A stretch of DNA of 64,000 nucleotides from Opitutales bacterium (GTDB taxonomy: Bacteria; Verrucomicrobiota; Verrucomicrobiia; Opitutales; JABSRG01): assembly GCA_028280845.1 (NCBI GenBank), contig JANQKZ010000031.1, forward strand, positions 120,409 through 184,408. The letters are read 5' to 3'. Numbering within the stretch: position 1 is the stretch's first letter; the number at the start of each line of letters is the position of its first letter. The notes beneath the pieces are model-generated. The model was given only the letters and a program-made list of their open reading frames with translations. It searched no databases and was not told where the DNA came from. Position numbers and translations under genes: made by a program. This document shows positions 18,455 through 25,943 of this stretch, in pieces.

Positions 18455-18594
18455 AAAAGATAAAACCCGGAGCATAGTTCTGGGTTTCATCAGGACAAGA
18501 TTATCTATGGAATGGAATAGTCTGACCCTGGCCATGGTTCGATGCCTTTCCTCCCCGCCCAAGGACCATACTCAGACCCCCACCGGGAATCAAT

Positions 18595-19242
18595 CTACAT
18601 GTATCGTTCCATCCATTGTTTGGATAACACAAGGTCAGCTTGGGTTAATCCATGGCTGGAAGATAGGATTTCCACCTCAAGGTCTGCTCCGGTTTCCCGG
18701 TAGAGCTCAATCAATCGATCGCGCTCTCCCTGGGGCACAATAGGATCATATTCCCCAAAGAGGAGGAGCACCGGTTTGCCTTGCAGATTCGGGGCCACTG
18801 CGGGCTCAAAGGGAACCATGGGTCGTATGAGAATCCCCCCGTAAAGGGAGTCAGGGTTCGAAAGCAGCAAGCTGCTGGCAATGTTGGCCCCATTGGAAAA
18901 CCCAACGGCCACCCACCGCGTATCGCCGGTCGCCAGGACCACCCGGGAGTCCTCCACAAATGTTGCCAGATTTTCGGTACGCAAGGCCAGATCGGCTTCA
19001 TCAAACACCCCTTCAGCCAAGCGCCGAAAATACCGGGGCATTCCGTTTTCGAGAACCTGCCCCCGCGGACTCAAAACCCTCGCCCCGGGAGCCAACTCTC
19101 TAGCCAATGGAAGCAAGTCATATTCATTCCCTCCCGTCCCATGCAGAAGGAATAGTCCTTTTTCAGGATTCTCAGTTTCACCCGGATCATACACATAGGC
19201 ATGTCCGGCCAATTCACCTTTTGATAAAGTATTCATTGTCAT
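18595..19242 (-). CDS. Alpha/beta hydrolase, phospholipase/carboxylesterase family (MhqD-like)
   Basis: A 215-residue cytoplasmic esterase. The triad is Ser116 in GFSNG, Asp166 in 'LLFGEYDPIVP' and His197 in 'SSSHGLTQAD'. The oxyanion region is 'FLLHGTGGNEYDLLPLA', as in the PF02230 family. The start is taken at MTMNTLSKG (19242), with MNTLSKG at 19236 as an alternative; a longer frame to 19323 has no family similarity. It lies downstream of a ring-cleaving dioxygenase and a MarR repressor on the same strand. That trio matches the Bacillus mhq system (MhqD hydrolase, MhqO/E dioxygenase, MhqR) for resistance to quinones and azo compounds, so I infer a role in breakdown of quinone adducts. Confidence 0.88.
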   Translation of the reverse strand: MTMNTLSKGELAGHAYVYDPGETENPEKGLFLLHGTGGNEYDLLPLARELAPGARVLSPRGQVLENGMPRYFRRLAEGVFDEADLALRTENLATFVEDSRVVLATGDTRWVAVGFSNGANIASSLLLSNPDSLYGGILIRPMVPFEPAVAPNLQGKPVLLLFGEYDPIVPQGERDRLIELYRETGADLEVEILSSSHGLTQADLVLSKQWMERYM

Positions 19243-19335
19243 TCTTAATTGTGCGGAGGCTGAGTGCCCCCTGTCACGCCGCACTAAGCATCGACGTGCG
19301 GGCTGGTCCGATGGGCCAGCCAAAGTTCAAGGTTT

Positions 19336-20271
19336 TCAATTCAAAGGGACCAATGCCTTCTCGATATCCGCACGGCGACTCTCATACATAGCCGGCAACT
19401 TCAAGGCCTCTCCGAGAGTCTCCACTGGCTCATCCACTGCAAAGCCCGGGCCTTCCGTCGCCACCTCAAACAGGATGCCTTGAGGTTCACGGAAATAAAT
19501 CGAATGAAAGTAATTCCGATCCATGACCGGGGATACGCCCAGAAAAGCATTATGCAAAGATTCACGGAGGGTTTCCTGGTCTTCATCCGTTGCCGTGGCG
19601 TAGGCGATGTGATGCACCGTTCCCGCCCCTTGCAGGGCCCGGGGTGCGGAGGGATCCACGACGAAATCGACGATTCGTCCAGCCCCCCCTTCAGCGATCC
19701 GATAGCGCACACGATTGCCTTCCCGTTCCAGCTCGCCCATGCCCAGAAGATCCTTCAACAAAATTTCTGTATCGGTGAGGTCGCCAATGATACCGGTTGC
19801 ACTGTGAAATCCTCGAATCGCCACTCCCTCTGGAATATCATCGCGAACCCAGGGAACCAGATTCAGAGACGATTCAGACTCCATCAACTCCAATGGCATC
19901 CCATCCGGATCCTGAAATCCAATTCCGGATTCTCCAAACCGGGTGGGTAAGTTCGAGGTAGCGATCCCCTTTTCCGCAAGTCGTTCTTTCCAAAAACTGA
20001 GAGCTCCTTGCGGCACGGTAAACGCAGTCGCCGAAACCTGACCAATCCCAGGGCGTCCCCGAGGAATGTCCCCCCAATAAAAGAAGGTGAGCACCGTCCC
20101 CGGCGTTCCCCTCTCATCCGCAAAATAGAGATGGTAGGCCGTCGGATCATCAAAATTGACCGTCTTTTTTACCATCCGTAGTCCAAGAAGGTCAGTGTAA
20201 AATGCCACATTGGTTTTCGCGTCGCCCGCAATCGCCGTGATGTGATGCAGTCCAGTAAGCTTTGTATTCAT
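19336..20271 (-). CDS. Ring-cleaving dioxygenase (MhqO-like, glyoxalase superfamily)
   Basis: A 311-residue protein with two vicinal-oxygen-chelate (glyoxalase/extradiol dioxygenase) modules. The first starts 'LTGLHHITAIAGDAKTNVAFYTDLLGLRMVKKTVNFDD', the typical MhqO/YfiE beginning. The second has 'IRGFHSATGIIGDLTDTEILLKDLLG', 'GTVHHIAYATATDE' and 'HSIYFREPQGILFEVATEGPG', supplying the metal ligands His and Glu. The family cleaves hydroquinone or catechol-type rings. It begins 55 bp downstream of the MarR gene and has its own operator-like palindrome at 20294-20311, and it is probably co-transcribed with the hydrolase 93 bp downstream. Detoxification of quinones is inferred from the family and the neighbours. 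Confidence 0.93.
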   Translation of the reverse strand: MNTKLTGLHHITAIAGDAKTNVAFYTDLLGLRMVKKTVNFDDPTAYHLYFADERGTPGTVLTFFYWGDIPRGRPGIGQVSATAFTVPQGALSFWKERLAEKGIATSNLPTRFGESGIGFQDPDGMPLELMESESSLNLVPWVRDDIPEGVAIRGFHSATGIIGDLTDTEILLKDLLGMGELEREGNRVRYRIAEGGAGRIVDFVVDPSAPRALQGAGTVHHIAYATATDEDQETLRESLHNAFLGVSPVMDRNYFHSIYFREPQGILFEVATEGPGFAVDEPVETLGEALKLPAMYESRRADIEKALVPLN

Positions 20272-20293
20272 TGGTATTTAACTTTATATCGTT

Positions 20294-20311
20294 TATCTTT
20301 ATATCAAGAGA
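20294..20311. promoter_or_regulatory. Operator of the dioxygenase gene (MhqR-type palindrome)
   Basis: TATCTT-N6-AAGAGA lies 23-40 bp upstream of the dioxygenase start. It repeats 17 of 18 bases of the sequence in front of the MarR gene (20804-20821). The half-site TATCT/AGATA matches the published Bacillus MhqR operator arms as I recall them. Confidence 0.7.
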
Positions 20312-20326
20312 TTTGGGTAAGTTTTT

Positions 20327-20785
20327 TTATTCCCGGCCTCCTGCCGCTTGTTTCCCTGCCTTCTTCAGTAAGGTCTGCATCTGCTCCATCTCTTCAACGG
20401 TCATTCCACTCAGGGCCTGATCCATATCCGCTCGATGCTCTTTGTAGGCCTGTCGAATCAAAATTAAGCCGGTTTCGGTCAAGTGTACCTCTACGACTCT
20501 TCGATCTTTGGGGTGGTTCTTACGTTCCACTAAACCTTCCTTCTCTACCCGATCTACAGCGGCCGTAATGGACCCGCTTGTTAAGAATACATGTTTACCC
20601 AGTGTATTGATGGGAAGCGGGCCTTTATGCAGAAGCGCCTCCATCAAAGAAAAATCGGTCACCGCATAGCCCATGGATTCGATGCTTCGTTTACTGACCG
20701 AAGCCAGGACCTTGTAAGCCTTTCCCAATATCAGCCATGTGTGCGTTCCCACGCCAGCCGGCGTCTCCGTCTTCGATGAAGTCAT
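20327..20785 (-). CDS. MarR family transcriptional regulator (MhqR-like)
   Basis: A 152-residue MarR-type repressor. The winged-helix core has 'DFSLMEALLHKGPLPINTLG' (helices 2-3), the recognition helix 'LTSGSITAAVDRVEKEGLVER' and the wing 'NHPKDRRVVEVHLTETG'. Dimerisation helices are at both ends. It heads a minus-strand set with a ring-cleaving dioxygenase and a hydrolase. An identical-type palindrome lies just upstream of its own start (20806-20823) and of the dioxygenase start (20294-20311), which is strong evidence for autoregulation and control of the two enzymes. No obvious redox Cys pair is present (no Cys at all in the protein), so it more likely responds by ligand binding than by thiol oxidation. 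Confidence 0.92.
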   Translation of the reverse strand: MTSSKTETPAGVGTHTWLILGKAYKVLASVSKRSIESMGYAVTDFSLMEALLHKGPLPINTLGKHVFLTSGSITAAVDRVEKEGLVERKNHPKDRRVVEVHLTETGLILIRQAYKEHRADMDQALSGMTVEEMEQMQTLLKKAGKQAAGGRE

Positions 20786-20805
20786 GCACTTAAGCTATAC
20801 CCATT

Positions 20806-20823
20806 TATCTTTATGTCAAGATA
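20806..20823. promoter_or_regulatory. Autoregulatory operator of the MarR gene
   Basis: TATCTT-TATGTC-AAGATA is a perfect 6+6 palindrome, 21-38 bp upstream of the MarR start. The companion site in front of the dioxygenase gene has the same arms except for one base. Confidence 0.75.
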
Positions 20824-20935
20824 CTTTATGTAGATTTAAAAAAGCCACAGCTGATATTTGGTCTCATTTAATAAGTTAAACTAATTATTTACTTGCTTAG
20901 AATTATTTATACTTATACAAAAGGTTTGCCCTTTG

Positions 20936-20951
20936 AACGCCTAACGGCGTT
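20936..20951. promoter_or_regulatory. Inverted repeat upstream of the hydrogenase operon
   Basis: AACGCC-TAAC-GGCGTT is a perfect palindrome 40 bp upstream of the first hydrogenase gene, at the GC-rich edge of an AT-rich stretch (20820-20925) that likely holds the promoter. It could be an operator or a short leader hairpin. No T run follows, so it is not a terminator. Confidence 0.4.
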
Positions 20952-20990
20952 AAGTGGTAGTGGTTTTCTACAGTTAATACCCTAACCCGC

Positions 20991-21527
20991 ATGAATATGA
21001 GTGCAGCACCCCCAGTGGCCCTTCAAGAACCTGAGCCTGATGTATTGGAAGAAATCCAGCATCTCCTGGACAAGTGGAAGGACAAGGAAGGTAACCTGAT
21101 CATGATCCTTCACGAAATTCAGAACAAATACGGATTTGTTCCCCGGGATGTCGCCCTGGCCGTGGCCAAGCGGCTAGAAATCCGATTAGCCCAGATTTAT
21201 GAAGTTCTCACCTTCTATCACTATTTCAAACTAGTCGCACCAGGGAAGCATAACATCACCGTATGTAACGGTACGGCCTGTTATCTCAAAGGATGTGCCC
21301 AGCTCATACAAAAACTGGAAACCATCCTGGGAATCCCCGAAGGCCAGACGACAAAGGACCAGATGTTCCATCTGGAAACCGTTCGTTGCATCGGGTGCTG
21401 CGGCATGTCTCCCGCCATGGTAGTGGACGGTCGGACCCTGGGAAAAGTGAAACCCGACGACATGAAGGCGTTGGTGGATGATATAAAAACAATCGAAAAA
21501 GCATCCGGAGAGGAGCGTGACAATTAA
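20991..21527 (+). CDS. hydC: [FeFe]-hydrogenase gamma subunit, NuoE-like
   Basis: A 178-residue NuoE-type thioredoxin-fold protein carrying one [2Fe-2S] cluster. The ligands are visible as Cys92 and Cys97 (VCNGTACYLKG) and Cys133 and Cys137 (RCIGCCG), the C-x4-C...C-x3-C pattern of the family. The N-terminal helical bundle 'LIMILHEIQNKYGFVPRDVALAVAKRL' is typical. It passes electrons between NAD(H)-site and hydrogenase subunits. Its stop codon is 1-2 bp from, or overlaps, the start of the NuoF-like gene, and the [FeFe] catalytic subunit follows, so it is the small subunit of a HydABC hydrogenase and not of respiratory complex I. The upstream AT-rich region holds the promoter. Confidence 0.94.
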   Translation: MNMSAAPPVALQEPEPDVLEEIQHLLDKWKDKEGNLIMILHEIQNKYGFVPRDVALAVAKRLEIRLAQIYEVLTFYHYFKLVAPGKHNITVCNGTACYLKGCAQLIQKLETILGIPEGQTTKDQMFHLETVRCIGCCGMSPAMVVDGRTLGKVKPDDMKALVDDIKTIEKASGEERDN

Positions 21528-21528
21528 A

Positions 21529-23487
21529 ATGGAAACCCTGACCCTTGATACCTTTGTCACAAAATCGAAATCGGATTCCCCGAGTGGCCCTTACATTAAA
21601 GTGGGCATGGATACCGGAGGAATCGCCGCCGGGGCCGCCCGCGTTTTGGAAGTGCTGCAAGAGGAAGTCAAACTAGCCGGGTTGGATCTCCCAGTCTTGC
21701 CCACGGGATCGCTTGGCTACTCCTTTGTCGATCCTCTGGTAGAAGTAAAAACTGAGTCTGGTCTAAGAACCGTATACGGAAAAATTGATGAAGAGTCCGC
21801 AAAACAGATTATATCCGACCACCTCAAGGAAGGAAAACTACTTGATGATCACGTGGTCGCCTCGAGGAAGCGGACCAACGATCTCGGCGACACTCAGACC
21901 TTCGCCATCCTGGTCAAAGATACCTCCTGCGATGGAGGCGACAAAACCCAGTTCTTCCAGGCCTCTTTTGAAGAGGACTTCAGACACGAAGGATTGACAG
22001 GAAAAGTCCAAGTCGTTCGTGCCCTGGATATGGGCATTTACGGTGAAGGCTTAGTCGTCAAACTCCTTCCTTCCGGTGTTACCTACGCCAATATCCTGAC
22101 TCGAGACATCGCCCAGATCGTCGATCAGTCCCTGAAGGGCGATAAGGTTGTGGACCACCGGGTTTATGCCAAAAATGACCCGCAGAATCGGGTCGTGCTT
22201 CGGAATTGTGGAAGAGTCAACCCGGAAAGCTTGGAAGATTACGTGGCAGCCGGGGGCTACCAGGGTCTGGCTAAGGCCCTCAAGGCGAGCCCCGAAGAAA
22301 CCATCAGCACGATGAAAGACAGTGGACTTCGCGGACGCGGTGGTGCCGGATTCCCCACCTGGCTGAAGTGGAAACTCACCAGCGATGTGGAAGCTGATCA
22401 GAAGTATGTCATCTGTAACGGGGACGAAGGGGATCCAGGTGCATTCATGGACCGCAGTGTTCTCGAAGGTGACCCCCACTCGGTACTCGAAGGGCTCATG
22501 CTTGCCGGTTACGCTGTCGGAGCCACTAAGGGCTGGTTCTATATCCGGGCGGAATACCCGCTCGCCGTGGAACGTATCCGGATCGCTATCGAGCAAGCCC
22601 AGGAAGCCGGCATCCTGGGTGAAAAGGTCCTCGGCACTGATTTCTCCTTTGACGCAGAAATTCGTCTCGGTGCCGGTGCCTTTGTCTGTGGAGAAGAGAC
22701 TGCGCTCATTGCCTCCATTGAGGGCATGCGCGGTAGCCCTGAGCCACGGCCACCCTATCCTTCAGTTAAGGGTCTCTGGGACAAGCCCACCAGTATCAAT
22801 AACGTCGAAACCCTTGCCGCCGTTCCGGCTATCATGGCCAAAGGAGCGCGTTGGTATTCCAGTATCGGCACGGAGAAATCCAAGGGCACGAAGGTCTTTG
22901 CCGTAACCGGTAAAGTGAAATATCCCCAACTGGTCGAAGTTCCCATGGGCACCAGCCTCCAGCAAATCGTTTTCGACGTCTGCGGTGGTGTGCTCGATGA
23001 CATTCCCATCAAGGGAGTCCAAACAGGAGGCCCCTCTGGTGGGGTCATCCCTGAGCAACACCTGAATACTCCGGTGACCTACGAAACACTTCAGGAATTG
23101 GGATCTATCATGGGGTCCGGCGGCATGCTCATCATGGATGAACACGATTGTATGGTCGATGTGGCAAAATTCTACCTGAAGTTCTGCGTCGATGAATCCT
23201 GCGGCAAGTGTGCACCCTGCCGCATCGGCGGTTACCAGATGCTTCAACTCCTTGAATTGATTTCCAGTGGAAAAGCATCTCTCGAAGATCTCAGCCACAT
23301 CGAGCGCATCTGCAATGCGATGAAGAAAGCTTCGCTCTGTGGCTTAGGTCAGACCGCTCCCAACCCCGTGCTGTCCACCCTGAGGTATTTTAAGAACGAA
23401 TACATCGCCTACATTGAGGGTGGCCCCCGTTATGCCCGCCAACGCAAACGAGAGCTCGCCGGTAAACCAGAACGCAAAGCCAGTTAA
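21529..23487 (+). CDS. hydB: [FeFe]-hydrogenase beta subunit, NuoF-like flavoprotein
   Basis: About 652 residues (656 if the GTG at 21517 is used; a strong GGAGAGGAG sits 1 bp before the GTG and 13 bp before the ATG). Residue numbers here count from the GTG. The core is NuoF-like: FMN/NAD(H) glycine-rich 'GLRGRGGAGFPTWLKWK' (~270-286) and 'CNGDEGDPGAFMDRS' (300-314), then a [4Fe-4S] site with Cys562, 565 and 568 (ESCGKCAPC) and Cys608. Oddly, the N-terminal ~220 residues hold two thioredoxin-like ferredoxin modules in tandem that have lost the cluster cysteines (e.g. VGMDTGGIAAGA and LPTGSLGYS). The C-terminal 2[4Fe-4S] ferredoxin of Thermotoga HydB is absent. It transfers electrons between NAD(P)H and the HydA subunit. 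Confidence 0.93.
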   Translation: METLTLDTFVTKSKSDSPSGPYIKVGMDTGGIAAGAARVLEVLQEEVKLAGLDLPVLPTGSLGYSFVDPLVEVKTESGLRTVYGKIDEESAKQIISDHLKEGKLLDDHVVASRKRTNDLGDTQTFAILVKDTSCDGGDKTQFFQASFEEDFRHEGLTGKVQVVRALDMGIYGEGLVVKLLPSGVTYANILTRDIAQIVDQSLKGDKVVDHRVYAKNDPQNRVVLRNCGRVNPESLEDYVAAGGYQGLAKALKASPEETISTMKDSGLRGRGGAGFPTWLKWKLTSDVEADQKYVICNGDEGDPGAFMDRSVLEGDPHSVLEGLMLAGYAVGATKGWFYIRAEYPLAVERIRIAIEQAQEAGILGEKVLGTDFSFDAEIRLGAGAFVCGEETALIASIEGMRGSPEPRPPYPSVKGLWDKPTSINNVETLAAVPAIMAKGARWYSSIGTEKSKGTKVFAVTGKVKYPQLVEVPMGTSLQQIVFDVCGGVLDDIPIKGVQTGGPSGGVIPEQHLNTPVTYETLQELGSIMGSGGMLIMDEHDCMVDVAKFYLKFCVDESCGKCAPCRIGGYQMLQLLELISSGKASLEDLSHIERICNAMKKASLCGLGQTAPNPVLSTLRYFKNEYIAYIEGGPRYARQRKRELAGKPERKAS

Positions 23488-23505
23488 CCCGAACCCTTTT
23501 GGAAA

Positions 23506-25269
23506 ATGATCCAGGAAATTATTAACGCAACGATCAATGGGATTCCGATCAAGGTTCCTGCCGGCACCAGCATTCTGCAGGCGGCCCAGGGTGTTCAGGT
23601 CAAAATCCCGACCCTTTGTAAACACAAAGACCTCCTTCCCACCGCAGCCTGCGGTCTCTGTATCGTCAACATCGCCGGGAGCCCCAAAAAACCGCGCGCC
23701 TGTTGCACCCCCATTGAGGAAGGCATGGAGATTACCACCCATGACTCCGATCTCACCGACATTCGACGGTCGACCTTGGAGCTCATCCTCTCCAATCACC
23801 CCAACGAGTGCCTCACCTGCGGTCGCAACGGCAATTGTGAACTCCAGTCCCTCGCCGGGGACTTCGGCCTGCGCCAGGACCTGATCCCCCGCTATGTCCG
23901 TGAGCTCCCCTGCGATGACTCGACCGGGTCCATTATCCTCGATTTCCGCAAGTGCATCAAGTGCGGTCGCTGCGTGCAGGTCTGCCAGGATGTACAAAAC
24001 GTCTGGGCCCTGTCCTTTCTCGAACGGGGTATCAACAACCGCATGGCCCCGGCAGGGGACATCCTGCTCAATGAGTCCCCCTGCATTCGGTGTGGTCAAT
24101 GTTCAGCGCACTGCCCAACCGGAGCCATTGTGGAAAGCGATGAAGTGACCACCGTATGGGATGCCCTCCACGACGAGAACAAATATTGTACGGTTCAGGT
24201 TGCTCCCTCCGTTCGGGTCGCCCTGGGGGAAGCCTTTGGTCTGCCACCGGGAACCAACCTGACAAAAAAGATATACGCTGCGCTCCGCCGGCTTGGGTTC
24301 AAAGCCGTCTTCGATACCAATTTCTCGGCCGATCTGACGATCATGGAAGAAGCGAGCGAATTCATTGAGCGCTTTGTCCACGGCAAGGGAGAAATCCCCC
24401 TCATAACATCCTGCTGCCCGGCATGGGTAGATTACATGGAGAAACGCTTTAGCGACTTCATTCCTAATTTCTCCACGGCCAAATCGCCGCAGCAAATGAT
24501 GGGTGTCATGACCAAGACCTACTACGCGGAAAAGGTAAACATGGACCCGGCCAAGATCTACCAGGTCTCGATCATGCCCTGTACCGCAAAAAAGTACGAA
24601 CTCGAGCGGACAGACGAAATGTATGCCTCGGGCTACAAGGATGTCGATGTCGCACTGACCACCCGTGAATTCGCACGCCTCATCAAACAATCCGGAATCG
24701 ACTTCCTCAACCTCCCTGACGAAGAGGCGGATTCCATCCTTGGCGAATACTCGGGGGCCGGAACGATCTTTGGCTACACCGGCGGAGTCATGGAAGCCGC
24801 CTTGCGTACGGCCTACTTCAAAGTGACCGGGAAAAACCTGCAACAAGAGGCTATTGATATTCAGCCTGTCCGTGGCTTGGAAGGCGTGAAAGAAGCCGAG
24901 ATTGATGTCGAAGGTACCAAGGTCCGCGTGGCCGTGGCCCATGCAATCGGAAATGTCGAAAAGGTACTGAATAAAGTGCGCGCCGCTCGCGACAGCGGGG
25001 AAGAAACGCCTTACCACTTCATCGAGGTAATGGCTTGCCCCGGTGGTTGCATTGGCGGAGGGGGACAACCCTATGGAATCGACAACGAAGTCCGCATGGC
25101 TCGGATCCGTGGCCTCGAGGCCGACGACCGGGACTGCAAGCTTCGCTTCTCCCACGAAAACCCGGAAATCCAGGCCGCCTACAAGGACTTCCTTGGTGAG
25201 CCTCTCAGCGAAAAAGCAGAAGCTCTGCTCCACACCAAATACGTGGCACGGCCAAGCTATTCAAAATAA
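23506..25269 (+). CDS. hydA: [FeFe]-hydrogenase catalytic subunit
   Basis: A 587-residue cytoplasmic hydrogenase. In order: an N-terminal [2Fe-2S] domain (Cys38, 49, 52, 66 region); a His-Cys3 [4Fe-4S] motif (His98, Cys102, 105, 111); two [4Fe-4S] ferredoxin motifs (CIKCGRCVQVC at 150-160 and CIRCGQCSAHC at 193-203); and the H-cluster domain. All three H-cluster signatures are intact: TSCCPAW (301-307), MPCTAKKYE (357-365) and EVMACPGGCIGGGGQP (507-522). Length and domain order match the M3/CpI type; the C-terminal [2Fe-2S] domain of Thermotoga HydA is missing. With NuoE- and NuoF-like partners it probably forms an NAD(H)-linked, possibly electron-bifurcating complex. HydEFG maturases are not in the window. 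Confidence 0.96.
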   Translation: MIQEIINATINGIPIKVPAGTSILQAAQGVQVKIPTLCKHKDLLPTAACGLCIVNIAGSPKKPRACCTPIEEGMEITTHDSDLTDIRRSTLELILSNHPNECLTCGRNGNCELQSLAGDFGLRQDLIPRYVRELPCDDSTGSIILDFRKCIKCGRCVQVCQDVQNVWALSFLERGINNRMAPAGDILLNESPCIRCGQCSAHCPTGAIVESDEVTTVWDALHDENKYCTVQVAPSVRVALGEAFGLPPGTNLTKKIYAALRRLGFKAVFDTNFSADLTIMEEASEFIERFVHGKGEIPLITSCCPAWVDYMEKRFSDFIPNFSTAKSPQQMMGVMTKTYYAEKVNMDPAKIYQVSIMPCTAKKYELERTDEMYASGYKDVDVALTTREFARLIKQSGIDFLNLPDEEADSILGEYSGAGTIFGYTGGVMEAALRTAYFKVTGKNLQQEAIDIQPVRGLEGVKEAEIDVEGTKVRVAVAHAIGNVEKVLNKVRAARDSGEETPYHFIEVMACPGGCIGGGGQPYGIDNEVRMARIRGLEADDRDCKLRFSHENPEIQAAYKDFLGEPLSEKAEALLHTKYVARPSYSK

Positions 25270-25273
25270 TAGA

Positions 25274-25303
25274 TTCGGGGGGACTCGGCTCGACTTCCCC
25301 GAA
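25274..25303 (+). terminator. Hairpin directly after hydA
   Basis: TTCGGGG and CCCCGAA pair over a 16-base loop 4 bp after the hydA stop. No T run follows, so it may protect the mRNA 3' end or attenuate read-through into the downstream regulator and is not clearly an intrinsic terminator. Confidence 0.4.
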
Positions 25304-25445
25304 AGTCTGTCCTCCCCAACAACCCACTCCTTTTTCCCTTCAAGCACAGAAAAAACAACCACACATTAATACCGGCGCATCCTACGGCCAGGACCCACCT
25401 CACCCGGTCTGAAGCCCAGGGAACATATGCTGAACCTCTTTTCCG

Positions 25446-25493
25446 AAGACCTCGCTGGCCTTGGGATGTCGCCACCCGCCCAGACGAGGTCTT
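25446..25493 (+). promoter_or_regulatory. Hairpin occluding the ribosome binding site of the TM1266-like gene
   Basis: AAGACCTCG (25446-25454) pairs perfectly with CGAGGTCTT (25485-25493). Inside, CTGG/CCAG and GGG/CCC can extend the stem. The GAGGT at 25486-25490 is the Shine-Dalgarno, 6 bp from the ATG at 25497, and is fully inside the paired arm. Confidence 0.6.
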
Positions 25494-25496
25494 TGT

Positions 25497-25754
25497 ATGT
25501 CTACCCCCTCCAAGCGCCTAGGATTTGTCGGAATCATACTCAGCAATCGGGATGAGTCCGCCCGGAAGTTGAACTCCATTCTATCCGACTACGGACACAT
25601 CATCGAAGGCCGTATGGGACGCCCTTACCGAGAGCGCGGCTGCTGGGCCGTGGTCCTCCTTGTCGACGCGACTACGGATGAACTCGGCGCCTTGACCGGT
25701 CGCCTCGGCCAAATCCCCGGCATCACGGTAAAATCTGCTCTGGCTCCAGCGTAA
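25497..25754 (+). CDS. TM1266-family putative [FeFe]-hydrogenase system regulator
   Basis: An 85-residue ACT-like protein. The pattern 'RLGFVGIILSNRDESARKLNSILSDYGHIIEGRMGRPY' followed by 'WAVVLLVDATTDELGALTGRLGQIPGITVKSALAP' matches the small family typified by Thermotoga TM1266 (iron-only hydrogenase system regulator), found next to [FeFe]-hydrogenase genes. The start at 25497 (MSTPSKRLGF) is preceded by GAGGT with 6-bp spacing; an upstream in-frame ATG at 25461 would read through the leader hairpin. The position behind hydA supports the assignment. Its ligand and mode of action are unknown. Confidence 0.85.
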   Translation: MSTPSKRLGFVGIILSNRDESARKLNSILSDYGHIIEGRMGRPYRERGCWAVVLLVDATTDELGALTGRLGQIPGITVKSALAPA

Positions 25755-25772
25755 ATGCTGGAGAAACCAGAC

Positions 25773-25912
25773 ATCAGATTCCAGAAGCCAGACACCCGAC
25801 TTCACACTCACAATTCACAACCCACCTCCTCTCAACACCGCATCCAGTATCCAACATCCACTATCCCCTAGACATCAGACACCAGACACTGATCTCACAC
25901 TCACAATTCACA
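25773..25912 (+). repeat. Tandem degenerate repeat region
   Basis: Two units of about 93 bp occupy the intergenic space. Each has a CAGACATCAGA-type segment (25771-25796 and 25871-25890) and then an exact 18-base copy of TCACACTCACAATTCACA (25802-25819 and 25895-25912). Related strings occur at 15734-15757 and, more weakly, at 3109-3150 and 17117-17150. The sequence is G-poor on this strand and codes for nothing recognisable. Confidence 0.65.
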
Positions 25913-25943
25913 GCTCAAAAAAACCCCACTTTCCCCTGACTCG

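Noticed and set aside
20840..20925. Sigma-70 promoter of the hydrogenase operon (TTGCTT with TATACA)
   Set aside because: The spacing would be 15 bp and several alternative pairs are equally good in this AT-rich stretch, so I do not assign one.
25773..25912. CRISPR array
   Set aside because: Only two imperfect units without equal spacers and no cas genes in the window.
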